Positions 14,795-22,537 are shown, counted from the stretch's first letter. The stretch is 25,054 bases of DNA from Cyanobacteria bacterium UBA7753 (GCA_002481545.1 DLEF01000001.1:1-25054); one strand, 5' to 3'. Notes: generated by a model from the sequence alone, not told the origin. Numbers and translations are program-made.

Positions 14795-15004
14795 ATGTAC
14801 ATCATTGAATGCCTGATAAAATGGCTATTCCCGCAAAAACTCGGGAGTGAATACAATTATGATCCGCTTAAAAATGAAGACACGACAGACGAAAACTGTC
14901 AACACGAATTTATGCCCGTAGACAGCACGGGTGAAACTCTCGCTTGTATTAAGTGCGGGTTTATAGTAAAACGTAAAAAGAATGACGATAACATTGAGGA
15001 TTAA
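14795..15004 (+). CDS. Small zinc-ribbon-like protein of unknown function
   Basis: This 69-residue protein has an amphipathic N-terminus (MYIIECLIKWLF) that could touch the membrane, an acidic middle, and a likely four-ligand zinc knuckle: Cys-x-His near residue 35 and Cys-x2-Cys (CIKCG) near 51-54. The tail is charged. It starts at the base after the cdd stop codon and ends two bases before pgpH, so it is part of a tightly coupled three-gene unit. I know no named family for it. The conserved cysteines argue for a real gene. Confidence 0.65.
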   Translation: MYIIECLIKWLFPQKLGSEYNYDPLKNEDTTDENCQHEFMPVDSTGETLACIKCGFIVKRKKNDDNIED

Positions 15005-15006
15005 AT

Positions 15007-17187
15007 ATGATTCTTTCATTTGACGATATTATGGAAAGAGTAAGGTCATATAAAGTAACGGACATTGTTCTGTTTATATGCTTTTCTCTCGTACTTACCC
15101 TTGTAGTATCTTCGCAAAACTTTTTCTTTCAAAAGATTATTGAAAACGGAATAAGTAAGCGTGATATTATAGCACCGAAAACCATTACGGTAATAGATAC
15201 AAAAAGGACGGAACAGCACAGGCAAGAGGTAGCCCAAAACATTGAGCCTATCTTAATCCCTGCGGAAGATGAGTTTATCAAGGTTAACCTTGATACCCTG
15301 CAAACATCAATACTCCAAATCAGAAAGAAAAACATTTCCGATTCCGTCAAAAAACAAGAATTATCGCTACTGTTCGACATATCCTCAAATGACAGAAAAG
15401 CATACCTTGCAAACTTCCTCTTACTCGTCAACGATCAACAACTGCAAAAAATATTTGATAAAGCAAAGATAACACTTGTAAAAGTGCTTAATGTCGGGAT
15501 TACAGAAAGCAGTTACGAAAACGGACAGATTGATAAGATTATCCAGCGTAACATTCCTGCAAACACTCCGAGAAACCAAATAACGGTTATTACGTCTCTA
15601 TTGAAAGAGATTATTACGCCTAACCTCGTTGTGGACGACTTGGCAACGGAGATAGCGAAGAAAAACGCTCAAAACTCCGTCAAACCGTATGAAGTCGTTT
15701 TCCATAAAGGTGACAAAATCGTATTTGAAGGCGAACCAGTCACTAAGTTAAAGAAAGATGCCTTGAGAGAGGCGGGCTATAACGTATTGGAACTTAACTT
15801 CTGGGGTATATTCGGAATATTTATCCTTGTTCTGTTCTCAACGCATTTATTCTTACAGTATGAAAAGAATTTTGAAAAGAAATATTATGAGTCCCACAGA
15901 CTGGCACTCATAGCCTGTATGACGCTTTTGGTATCAATTGTTGCGGTACTTGTGCCGACGGGATTTTCGCCGTACATATTACCGTTTCCTGCGTTCATAA
16001 TCCTTGTTGCGATATTCACTAACGCACGGACGGCACTTTTTGCCTCAATGTTATTGCTTTCAATCCTCACTGTAGGCTTACATTACGGAATAGAGTTCGT
16101 ATCGTCATTCATCCTAATCAATTCCGTATCAACGATTGCAATATCAAAAATCAAATTTTCAAGGCGTTCCGACCTGATTGTTACAGGGCTCAAAATATCA
16201 ATCGCAGGCGTTGTGATTGTTTCATGTGTTTATATGCTTGAAAAATTCCTAATAGATGTCGATAACCTCCTCATCTTGAGAGACTTGTTGATGATATTCT
16301 TGAACGGACTGGTTAGCGGAGTTTTCGCACTCGGTATTTTACCTATATTGGAAAGCACCTTCGGAATTATCACTCCGTACGGGTTAGCGGAACTCGCAGA
16401 CCACAACCAACCGTTATTAAAAAGATTACAGTTTGAGGCTCCGGGGACATATCACCACAGTTTGATGGTATCAAACCTCTGCGAAGCTGCAGCCGAAGCA
16501 ATCGGCGCAGATCCTATCCTTGCGAGAGTCGGAGCATTCTACCACGATATCGGGAAACTGAAAAGACCTCTGTTCTTCGTTGAAAACCAATCTTATTTCG
16601 GGATTGAAAACCCGCACACAAAACTCAATCCGCGTTTAAGTAAAATGGTTATCACGGCACACCCTAAAGACGGGATAGAACTTGCGAAAGAATATCACCT
16701 GCCGTCTGTTATTTATGCGCTTATCCTTCAACACCACGGCGAAGGTTTGGCAAGCTATTTCTATAACCAAGCAGTTCAGGAAGAAGGAATTGAAAACGTA
16801 AAAGAAGAACAATTCCGATACACAGGTCCTAAACCGAATATGAAAGAAACTGCCATATTGATGCTCGCAGACGCGGTAGAATCCGCCGTAAGGTCTCTAA
16901 AAACACCTTCTAATGATGAGATAGATGCAATCATAAATAAAATAATTAAGGAAAGACTGGACGACGGACAGCTTTCCGATTGTCCGCTTACACTCAAGGA
17001 CTTAAAAGTGATTGCAACAACATTTAATCGTATCTTGAGAGGTATGCAGCACAACAGAATAAAATACCAGCAAAATGTAATCAAAGACCTTGATAAAAAG
17101 CATCACACTTCCGCTATGGACAAGGATTTTGAAGAAAAGATTAAAAACCTTGAACAACAGCAAAAGAATAATAAAAACGAAGGCTAG
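15007..17187 (+). CDS. pgpH: 7TM-HD family c-di-AMP phosphodiesterase (PgpH/YqfF type)
   Basis: PgpH proteins cleave cyclic di-AMP to pApA at the cytoplasmic membrane, which matters for potassium and osmotic balance. Domain order: one membrane helix (about 18-40); an extracellular 7TMR-HDED domain (about 45-262); seven membrane helices (about 265-455); then a cytoplasmic HD domain (about 475-650). The HD metal ligands are intact: YHHS at 482-485, His513-Asp514 in FYHDIGK, His552, the His576-His577 pair and Asp622. The 726 residues match the family. Genes for ybeY and dgkA follow, as in Firmicutes and cyanobacteria, though here a 430-base repeat-filled gap intervenes. No diadenylate cyclase gene is in the window. 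Confidence 0.92.
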   Translation: MILSFDDIMERVRSYKVTDIVLFICFSLVLTLVVSSQNFFFQKIIENGISKRDIIAPKTITVIDTKRTEQHRQEVAQNIEPILIPAEDEFIKVNLDTLQTSILQIRKKNISDSVKKQELSLLFDISSNDRKAYLANFLLLVNDQQLQKIFDKAKITLVKVLNVGITESSYENGQIDKIIQRNIPANTPRNQITVITSLLKEIITPNLVVDDLATEIAKKNAQNSVKPYEVVFHKGDKIVFEGEPVTKLKKDALREAGYNVLELNFWGIFGIFILVLFSTHLFLQYEKNFEKKYYESHRLALIACMTLLVSIVAVLVPTGFSPYILPFPAFIILVAIFTNARTALFASMLLLSILTVGLHYGIEFVSSFILINSVSTIAISKIKFSRRSDLIVTGLKISIAGVVIVSCVYMLEKFLIDVDNLLILRDLLMIFLNGLVSGVFALGILPILESTFGIITPYGLAELADHNQPLLKRLQFEAPGTYHHSLMVSNLCEAAAEAIGADPILARVGAFYHDIGKLKRPLFFVENQSYFGIENPHTKLNPRLSKMVITAHPKDGIELAKEYHLPSVIYALILQHHGEGLASYFYNQAVQEEGIENVKEEQFRYTGPKPNMKETAILMLADAVESAVRSLKTPSNDEIDAIINKIIKERLDDGQLSDCPLTLKDLKVIATTFNRILRGMQHNRIKYQQNVIKDLDKKHHTSAMDKDFEEKIKNLEQQQKNNKNEG

Positions 17188-17537
17188 ATTGTAGGGGTAA
17201 TATATGGTGCGTTCACTAACAAACCAATATGATATTTTTAAATTTTTTGTTGTTCCCCCTCACTCGCATTTGTAATTGTTTCGTACCAAAACAAAACAAC
17301 TGCGGTCTCTCCCTCAGAAGGGGGCGAGACTTAAGCTTGTGCTATAGCGCAAGCCTAACCGTTGCATAGCAACGGTTGAACCCTCGCCCCTTTGCGGGAG
17401 AGGGTTGAATTTCTTAATGAACGAAAGTGAATTTAGAAATTCTGGTGAGGGGTGCATCCGCGGAGCGGGATAATTACTTAATTGTTTGGCTTTGTATAGT
17501 TCCAATACTTGTACAACAGATTCAGTTTGCCAAACCA
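17188..17537 (+). repeat. Intergenic composite hairpin element (copy A)
   Basis: The 430-base gap before ybeY shows no gene. At 17307-17402 there is a four-way foldable element. The outer stem is CTCTCCC (17307-17313) with GGGAGAG (17396-17402), plus GGGGCGAG (17321-17328) with CTCGCCCC (17383-17390). Inside are two hairpins: GCTTGTGC/GCGCAAGC (17335-17354) and a perfect 9-bp AACCGTTGC/GCAACGGTT (17357-17377). A third stem GAATTTCT/AGAAATTC (17407-17442) follows, then GGTGAGGG. The last part matches, in the opposite orientation, 22586-22655. GTAGGGG at 17191 and GGTGCGTT near 17206 look like a decayed REP unit. Confidence 0.65.
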
Positions 17538-17562
17538 CTTAGTGCCCTACTGCCTTAGTATC
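17538..17562 (+). repeat. 25-base dispersed repeat, copy 2
   Basis: It matches 6755-6779 with one mismatch (C for G at the 13th base) and lies just upstream of the ybeY promoter. Confidence 0.75.
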
Positions 17563-17600
17563 ATTTCTACAACAAATGATGGTACATAAACACCTGTTTT

Positions 17601-17617
17601 TATAATATAATGACGGT
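17601..17617 (+). promoter_or_regulatory. ybeY promoter, predicted leaderless
   Basis: Two overlapping TATAAT hexamers occur at 17601-17606 and 17606-17611. The second is exactly 6 bases (GACGGT) before the ATG, with no Shine-Dalgarno sequence, as in the crcB and TPR promoters. Confidence 0.5.
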
Positions 17618-18133
17618 ATGAAAACAAAAGAAATAAACGTTTTTACAGAGAATATATTCCCGTACAAAGAGGGTGAAACACCTTTAGACGAGTTTGAGGT
17701 CATCCAAAACACCCGCAAAATAGTTGCGTTCTATCTTGGCCAACTGACTGACGTTTCGTGTCTTGAAGGCTACGACTTTGATACGATTTCTTTTGATATT
17801 CTGTTTTGCGACAGCACAAAAACACATCAGATAAACAGAGATTACAGAAAAAAAGACTATCCCGCCGATATTATTACATTCGCTATATTCGCGGATAGTG
17901 AAGAAAAATTTATACTTGATTACGAAATAAATCTTGGAGAAATTCTTTTGGCTCTCGACAGAGTAAAAGAGGAAGCCACAAAACAAAACGTATCATTCCG
18001 ATATGAGTTGTATTTTTTGATTGCTCATGGTATCCTTCACTTACTCGGATTTGACCACCAAACGGAAGAAGATTATAATTTTGTTGTGAGTGTTCAGAAA
18101 AAAGCATTAAAGTTTGCAGGCATAACCGAATAG
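17618..18133 (+). CDS. ybeY: Endoribonuclease YbeY
   Basis: YbeY is a zinc-dependent RNase needed for 16S rRNA 3' end maturation and ribosome quality control. The metal motif HxxxHxxxxxH is complete as HGILHLLGFDH, with His137, His141 and His147. The conserved substrate-side pattern INRDYRKKDYPADIITF includes Arg77. The N-terminal 50 residues are longer and more variable than in E. coli, a usual difference. The 171 residues fit. dgkA follows after 9 bases, so the two are co-transcribed. The start at 17618 has no ribosome site, but a -10 sits exactly 6 bases before it. Confidence 0.95.
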   Translation: MKTKEINVFTENIFPYKEGETPLDEFEVIQNTRKIVAFYLGQLTDVSCLEGYDFDTISFDILFCDSTKTHQINRDYRKKDYPADIITFAIFADSEEKFILDYEINLGEILLALDRVKEEATKQNVSFRYELYFLIAHGILHLLGFDHQTEEDYNFVVSVQKKALKFAGITE

Positions 18134-18142
18134 CGAGGAAAT

Positions 18143-18520
18143 ATGAGTAAGTATAAAGCACAAGGGTTCAAAAACACTTTTAAAAACGCAAGAAAAGGGT
18201 TCAATCTTGTTTTAAAAAGCGAAGTAAATATAAGAGTACATTTAACCGTTGCATCATTGGTCTTGATAGCTGCAATGATTCTCGGGTTTGATGCTATAAG
18301 ATTTTGTATATTATTGATAGCCATTGCGCTTGTTATGATAGCAGAAATGCTAAACACTGCGATAGAATTTGCACTCGATTCGGTCTACCATAACAGATAT
18401 AACAAAATGGTCGGAATGACAAAAGATATCTCGGCAGGTGCCGTTATGCTTGCAACAGTGATAAGTATTGCAATAGGTTTAATCCTTTTCGGACAGGCTA
18501 TTATAAAACTGTTGGTTTAA
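18143..18520 (+). CDS. dgkA: Diacylglycerol/undecaprenol kinase (DgkA family)
   Basis: The family phosphorylates diacylglycerol or undecaprenol with ATP at the inner membrane, feeding phospholipid or cell-wall carrier recycling. The signature AEMLNTAIEFALD is intact, with the catalytic-region Glu and Asn. Three membrane helices are visible (about 34-52, 54-75, 100-123), with amphipathic N-terminal helices before them (FKNARKGFNLVLKSEVNIRVH). The Gly-rich KDISAGAVML segment is conserved. Position beside ybeY is typical of Gram-positive undecaprenol kinases, so that substrate is likely, though not provable here. GAGGAAAT precedes the ATG. Confidence 0.93.
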   Translation: MSKYKAQGFKNTFKNARKGFNLVLKSEVNIRVHLTVASLVLIAAMILGFDAIRFCILLIAIALVMIAEMLNTAIEFALDSVYHNRYNKMVGMTKDISAGAVMLATVISIAIGLILFGQAIIKLLV

Positions 18521-18539
18521 GAAACTGTTATTCTGAGCA

Positions 18540-18579
18540 CATGCACCACAAGTGAGTTCGAAGAATCTTTAAATGCGTT
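18540..18579 (+). repeat. Imperfect hairpin repeat of the TTCTGAGC...GAAGAATCT type
   Basis: ATTCTGAGC starts just before this point and GAGTTCGAAGAAT (18554-18566) closes it. Hairpins of this kind are widespread intergenic repeats in unrelated bacteria. It follows dgkA directly and opens the 344-base repeat-only gap 18521-18864. Confidence 0.4.
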
Positions 18580-18692
18580 GGGGCGGTAGTGACCGCACCC
18601 TACTTTGTTTGGGTTCGTATCGGTGCAAAAAATTGCACCCTACTTTCTGTTGGTTTAAGAAATCGTTATTGGTGCGAAACATCGCACCCTAC
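18580..18692 (-). repeat. Cluster of three REP-like hairpins with GTAG feet
   Basis: Three units in the same orientation: GCGGT/ACCGC (18583-18596) with CTAC at 18600-18603; GGTGCAA/TTGCACC (18622-18639) with CTAC at 18640-18643; GGTGCGA/TCGCACC (18671-18688) with CTAC at 18689-18692. On the minus strand each reads GTAG followed by a hairpin. CTACTTT and TTGGTTTAAGAAA/T also recur between units. Confidence 0.7.
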
Positions 18693-18759
18693 TTAGCTAA
18701 GAGTCCGCCCCAACTTGGGCGAGAACAGTGATTGTAGGCGAGGCACGAGCCGTACAAGC

Positions 18760-18778
18760 ACAGGCGGGGAGCAACAAT
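18760..18778 (+). repeat. 19-base inverted dispersed repeat, copy 1
   Basis: ACAGGCGGGGAGCAACAAT matches the reverse complement of 22385-22403 at 17 of 19 positions. Both copies lie at the edge of REP-rich gaps. Confidence 0.6.
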
Positions 18779-18789
18779 TAATAATTATC

Positions 18790-18811
18790 GGTAGACTAAA
18801 GTCTACTCTAC
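18790..18811 (-). repeat. REP-like hairpin with GTAG foot
   Basis: The palindrome GTAGACTAAAGTCTAC (18791-18806) is followed by T and CTAC (18808-18811). It is the same unit as 10110-10131. Confidence 0.55.
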
Positions 18812-18833
18812 ATACTTAACACTTTTTTAGAAC

Positions 18834-18857
18834 GTAGGTCGGCATTACTATGCCGAC
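18834..18857 (+). repeat. REP-like hairpin with GTAG foot, likely dnaJ terminator
   Basis: GTAG (18834-18837) is directly followed by the perfect 8-bp hairpin GTCGGCAT/ATGCCGAC (18838-18857, loop TACT). It lies 8 bases past the dnaJ stop, so it could also end or stabilise the grpE-dnaJ mRNA. Confidence 0.6.
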
Positions 18858-18864
18858 AAAAATA

Positions 18865-19986
18865 TTATTTAAATGCCGCTTTAATCTTTTCTTTTACGGT
18901 TTTCTTTTCGTATTTTTTACCCGTTTCAAGTTGATACAATTTTTCATACAAAGCTTTTTCGTCTTTAGAAAGCTTCGTCGGCGTCTTAACGTTGACTATA
19001 ACAATATGGTCACCTCTCATAGACGGATTAGCTATGCTTGGGACGCCTGCGCCTTTAATCTTGACTTTATCGCCATTTTGGACACCTTGCGGGATAGAGA
19101 TTTCTCTGTCACCGTCAACAGTCTTAATTACTATTGTGTCGCCGAGAGCAGCTTGCGCCGGAGTAACAGCACATTCCGTAATAATGGTCATATCTTCTCT
19201 GTGATAATAGTCGGAAGGTTTAACATGTATTACAATATACAAATCGCCTGCCGGCCCGCCGTTTACACCCGCATCACCTTCGTTTGATAATCTCATCTTT
19301 GAGCCGTTATCTACACCTTGAGGAATTTTAATAGTTAATTTCTTTTCTACACTTACTCTTCCGTCGCCTTTACAGTCAGGGCAAGGATCTGATATTACTT
19401 TACCTTTACCGTGACATTTAGGACACGTAACAATTTGGGAAATACTGCCCAAGATAGTTCTTTGCATTTGTTGAACCTGTCCTCTGCCTCCGCAAGTCGG
19501 ACATACCGTAGGTTCCGTTCCTGCTTTTGCACCGGTTCCGTTACAAGTGTGACAGTGTTCCAAATGTTCTATCTTTATTTCTTTTTCAAGCCCGAAGACT
19601 GCCTCTTCAAACTCAATCCCTATATCCAATCGCAGATTTTCACCACGCTGAGGAGCATTAGGATCTACACGTCTTCCGCCTCCAAAGCCGAACCCGCCGA
19701 AGAATGATTCAAATATATCATTCAAATCGCCAAAACCGTTCTCAAACGGACCTTGTGAAAATCCTGCCTGATTAAGTCCTTCCTCACCGTATCTGTCATA
19801 AGTTGCACGCTTGTTATCATCCATTAGCGTTTCATATGCTTTACCGAGTTCCTTAAACCTGTCCTCGGCATCGGGTGCCTTGTTGACATCCGGATGTAAT
19901 ACACGCGCCTTTTTTCTGAAAGCGACTTTTATTTCCTCTTTTGTAGCATCCTTCTCTACGCCTAATATTTCATAATAATCTGCCAT
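18865..19986 (-). CDS. dnaJ: Chaperone protein DnaJ
   Basis: DnaJ delivers unfolded proteins to DnaK and triggers its ATPase. All class I domains are present. The J domain is at 1-70 with HPD at 31-33. The Gly/Phe region (about 75-105) contains DIFESFFGGFGFGGG. The zinc domain has four CxxCxGxG repeats (145-152, 162-169, 188-195, 202-209). The two C-terminal substrate-binding domains follow. The 373 residues are standard. It lies 24 bases after grpE on the same strand, so the two form an operon; dnaK and hrcA are not in the window. GAGG sits about 13 bases before the ATG. Confidence 0.97.
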   Translation of the reverse strand: MADYYEILGVEKDATKEEIKVAFRKKARVLHPDVNKAPDAEDRFKELGKAYETLMDDNKRATYDRYGEEGLNQAGFSQGPFENGFGDLNDIFESFFGGFGFGGGRRVDPNAPQRGENLRLDIGIEFEEAVFGLEKEIKIEHLEHCHTCNGTGAKAGTEPTVCPTCGGRGQVQQMQRTILGSISQIVTCPKCHGKGKVISDPCPDCKGDGRVSVEKKLTIKIPQGVDNGSKMRLSNEGDAGVNGGPAGDLYIVIHVKPSDYYHREDMTIITECAVTPAQAALGDTIVIKTVDGDREISIPQGVQNGDKVKIKGAGVPSIANPSMRGDHIVIVNVKTPTKLSKDEKALYEKLYQLETGKKYEKKTVKEKIKAAFK

Positions 19987-20010
19987 TTTGATTATATTTC
20001 CTCAGTGTTG

Positions 20011-20646
20011 TTATTCAGCCTTGGTCGCAACATTTACCAGCGCAGCTCTTAATACTCTGTCACCCATTTTGTACCCTTTTTGCAATTCTTCAATAATTGT
20101 ATGTTCAGGATAATCATTCGTAGGTGTTTGCATAACAGCCTCGTGGAAATTAGGATCAAACTCCTGCCCCTTAGCATCAATTTCTTCCAACCCTGCTTTC
20201 TTCAAAACATTTATCAATTGTTTGTGTACAAGGTTGAAGCTTTCTTTTACTTTTTCACAATCATCAATTTTTTCGTTTGCCTTTTCTCCGCGGTCAAAGT
20301 TATCCAAAACTTCAAGAAGTTTCTTCAAAATATTTTCTGCGCCGTATTTCAAAAGGCTTTCTCTTTCCTGCGCCTGACGTTTTCTGTAGTTATCAAAATC
20401 CGCAGCCAATCTGATATATTGGTTATTCAAAGTATCATACTTTTCTTGTAATCCGTTATCAGCAGGATTTTTAGGACCATCAGAAGGGTTATCGGCTGTC
20501 TTCGCGTTTTCTTTATCTTTTTTATCTTCTTCTTTTGCTTTGGATTTTTCATCTTCACGCGCTACAACATCAGCTTCACCCACCGCAGTTGCTATTTGTT
20601 CTTCAATTTTGTCATCGTCACTATTCTTTTTAAAAGGATTTGACAT
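20011..20646 (-). CDS. grpE: Nucleotide exchange factor GrpE
   Basis: GrpE releases ADP from DnaK and acts as a thermosensor. The acidic, Lys/Glu-rich N-terminus (about 1-70) is disordered. A long coiled-coil helix follows (YDTLNNQYIRLAADFDNYRKR). The beta domain has the signature region ending GYKMGDRVLRAALVNVA. I set the start at the ATG at 20646 because GGAGGA (20651-20656) lies just upstream; an in-frame TTG five codons earlier falls inside the ribosome site. The result is 211 residues. It is first in the grpE-dnaJ operon, with a sigma70-like promoter and no CIRCE element. Confidence 0.95.
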   Translation of the reverse strand: MSNPFKKNSDDDKIEEQIATAVGEADVVAREDEKSKAKEEDKKDKENAKTADNPSDGPKNPADNGLQEKYDTLNNQYIRLAADFDNYRKRQAQERESLLKYGAENILKKLLEVLDNFDRGEKANEKIDDCEKVKESFNLVHKQLINVLKKAGLEEIDAKGQEFDPNFHEAVMQTPTNDYPEHTIIEELQKGYKMGDRVLRAALVNVATKAE

Positions 20647-20678
20647 AATTTCCTCCTTCAATAATATTTTATATTTTT

Positions 20679-20706
20679 ATTATAGTTTATCAAGGGCATG
20701 ATACAA
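20679..20706 (-). promoter_or_regulatory. sigma70-type promoter of grpE-dnaJ
   Basis: Minus strand: -35 TTGTAT (20706-20701), spacer 16 bases, -10 TATAAT (20684-20679), followed after about 20 bases by GGAGG. No CIRCE inverted repeat is present. Confidence 0.55.
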
Positions 20707-20813
20707 GGAAATTTAATTATTTCTTAATTATTGGGATGTTTTGCCCTCTCAAAAACGGCAACAAAACAGACGGATTTTAACCCGCAAATTTTCTGCAACA
20801 ATAAACAAACTGA

Positions 20814-21893
20814 CTATTGTTTAACAGCTGTTTCAATAATATTTGTACTCGGTGCATAAGCATTTGTTTTTTTCTTCTTGGAAGGATCTTGGATAATATG
20901 TTTCTTTCTGTATAACATATCCGTAAATGCCTCCAATCTTGTAACAAAGCCTGCCTCACCCGTGTGTTCGTCAATGGTCAAGCACAAAATAGGTTTATTA
21001 AAGTCTTTTGCTTTTCTGATAATCTTTTCTATCATCAAAGAATCAGGCCCGCAACCGAAGGAGTTGACAGTAATCAATCCGTCGATAGTATTATCTTTTA
21101 GGTAATGACCTGCAGCACCCGTCATCTCAAGTTCGTTAGCCCAATACATTTTTTGATGAAGAGTATTCAAACCCTCAATCTTTTGTTCATCGGTCAACTG
21201 CCAAGATGAAAAGACTTTTACACCCATCTTTTTCAACTTATCAAAAATCTTCATGCAGGCATGATCGTCCAATACATCATACCCGTGCGCAACAAGCGCA
21301 ACATTGATAGGATAATCGTTATCATCATCTTTTAAGATAACTTTGCCGTTCAAAGCATTTCTCAATGCTTCTTTATAAGGAATACCGTTTCTCATCATAG
21401 TGGTAAAGTTGTTGTACAATCTCCAACCTACCTTTGATGCTTTTCTGATAGTATCAAAATCGGTAATTCCGAAACATTTTACACTGCCTTTGAGTAGTTC
21501 ATAGAACCCTTGGTTCTTCTCTGATTTATCCATTGTAGGCTCTACCAACTCAAAGTCTTCTTTTATAACGTTTCTGACCAAATCAGGCAGTCCTCTAATC
21601 TTAGAGCAGTTATAAATCTTTGGAGCGATTGACTGCAATGACGGAACGAAAATTCGCTTTACTCCGTTTTCCAACAGTTCAACTACGTGCCCTATAAATA
21701 TTTTTATAGGTAAACAAGTCTCTGTGACGACCAAAGACGCGCCCTTAGAAACGGTCTGCTTTGTTGTCTTATCGGATAATATAACCTTTATTCCCAATGC
21801 ATTGAAAAATCCGTACCAGAACGGATAATGTTCATAATATGACATTCCTCTCGGAATACCTATATATTTTTCGTCTTGTGCTAATTCAGTCAT
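20814..21893 (-). CDS. DUF2229 family protein, 2-hydroxyacyl-CoA dehydratase/activase-related
   Basis: The protein matches the family of stand-alone or C-terminal domains linked to activators of 2-hydroxyacyl-CoA dehydratases. It begins with the hallmark GIPRGMSYYEHYPFWYGFF (residues 12-30) and carries TETCLPIKIF, NSFGCGPDS and the terminal DEHTGEAGFVTRLEAF. Conserved cysteines (in ETCLP, YNCSK, GCGPD) could bind an Fe-S cluster. It lacks the ASKHA ATPase domain found in full activases, so it cannot by itself be the ATP-driven activator. Its real reaction is unknown. The gene is monocistronic, with tRNA-Leu upstream on the same strand. There are 359 residues. Confidence 0.85.
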   Translation of the reverse strand: MTELAQDEKYIGIPRGMSYYEHYPFWYGFFNALGIKVILSDKTTKQTVSKGASLVVTETCLPIKIFIGHVVELLENGVKRIFVPSLQSIAPKIYNCSKIRGLPDLVRNVIKEDFELVEPTMDKSEKNQGFYELLKGSVKCFGITDFDTIRKASKVGWRLYNNFTTMMRNGIPYKEALRNALNGKVILKDDDNDYPINVALVAHGYDVLDDHACMKIFDKLKKMGVKVFSSWQLTDEQKIEGLNTLHQKMYWANELEMTGAAGHYLKDNTIDGLITVNSFGCGPDSLMIEKIIRKAKDFNKPILCLTIDEHTGEAGFVTRLEAFTDMLYRKKHIIQDPSKKKKTNAYAPSTNIIETAVKQ

Positions 21894-21995
21894 TGATACG
21901 CCTCTTATACTGTTTTATATCAAATGTGATGTCAGATAATAACATCCTGTATTTTTTATTTTTAACTGCTTCCGACTATTATTATATCTTATAAA

Positions 21996-22077
21996 TGGTG
22001 GGCATGGGGAGAGTCGAACTCCCACGCGTTGGCACTAGTTCCTAAGACTAGCGTGTCTACCATTCCACCACATGCCC
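21996..22077 (-). tRNA. tRNA-Leu (anticodon TAG), CCA encoded
   Basis: On the minus strand the acceptor GGGCATG pairs with CATGCCC, with discriminator A and an encoded CCA (21996-21998). The anticodon loop CTTAGGA gives TAG within a CTAGT/ACTAG stem. The T arm GGGAGTTCGACTCTCCC is intact and the variable region is short for a leucine tRNA. The 5' half of this gene is duplicated, in broken form, in the 240 bases upstream. Confidence 0.9.
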
Positions 22078-22111
22078 ATTATTTAATTTTACTATGACCT
22101 GTCGGTCATTC

Positions 22112-22303
22112 AGCGTGTCTACCCCTCTCATAAAACAATATTTAATTGTTTTGCGTCTTGAAATTTCTTTGTGCTCGTAACTGTCACTCAGGTGACTATC
22201 GTCAGCCTTTGTTTCGTAACTCGCTTTCCGAGTTAGGTGCTTATGCACCGTCACTCGTCCGAAATTTCGCTCGGCAGGAGTACCACATGCACATTATTTA
22301 ATT
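22112..22303 (-). pseudogene. Broken duplicate of the tRNA-Leu 5' half, split by about 150 bases
   Basis: Positions 22282-22303 repeat 22067-22088 (tRNA positions 1-11 plus 11 upstream bases) at 21 of 22 bases. Positions 22112-22123 repeat the D-arm region GGTAGACACGCT (22050-22061) exactly. In the intact gene these parts are 5 bases apart; here 158 bases separate them. The intervening DNA is rich in small hairpins: GTCAC/GTGAC (22185-22198 region), AACTCG/CGAGTT, GGTGC/GCACC, CGAAATTTCG. No coding sequence is evident in it. Confidence 0.6.
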
Positions 22304-22384
22304 ATCAATATGATAACTATTATATTTTACCCTAAACATCTTATTTTGTAAAATATAGGAATTTTTAAGTATACATTAAGAATT

Positions 22385-22530
22385 ATTATCGCTCCCCGCC
22401 TGTATTTCTAAACTCACTAATGTTCGTTAACAAATTCTATCCTCCCCCACTGGGGCGGATTTCGGCTCCGCCGATACTTTGGAGTTGTTGCTTCCCTTTC
22501 CCTCCTTACGTCGGGACTTCCCCAAGTCGG
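22385..22530. repeat. Structured intergenic DNA with inverted repeat copy 2
   Basis: 22385-22403 is the reverse complement of the 19-base repeat at 18760-18778. Small GC-rich hairpins follow: CCCC-act-GGGG, GGCGG...CCGCC, and GACTT-cccc-AAGTC overlapping CCCC-aagtc-GGGG. This GC-rich patch stands out against the AT-rich surroundings. No gene is evident in the whole stretch 22078-22716. Confidence 0.5.
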
Positions 22531-22537
22531 GGCAGCA

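Noticed and set aside
17314..17538. 74-codon minus-strand reading frame in the gap before ybeY
   Set aside because: It consists of the composite hairpin element; the stems explain the sequence better than coding.
18575..18700. CRISPR array
   Set aside because: The repeated units are hairpins of differing sequence with a shared GTAG foot, at irregular spacing; there is no constant direct repeat with unique spacers and no cas gene.
20647..20780. CIRCE heat-shock operator upstream of grpE
   Set aside because: No TTAGCACTC/GAGTGCTAA inverted repeat is present.
22057..22254. 65-codon reading frame on the minus strand
   Set aside because: It overlaps the tRNA-Leu gene and its broken duplicate and consists of hairpin repeats.
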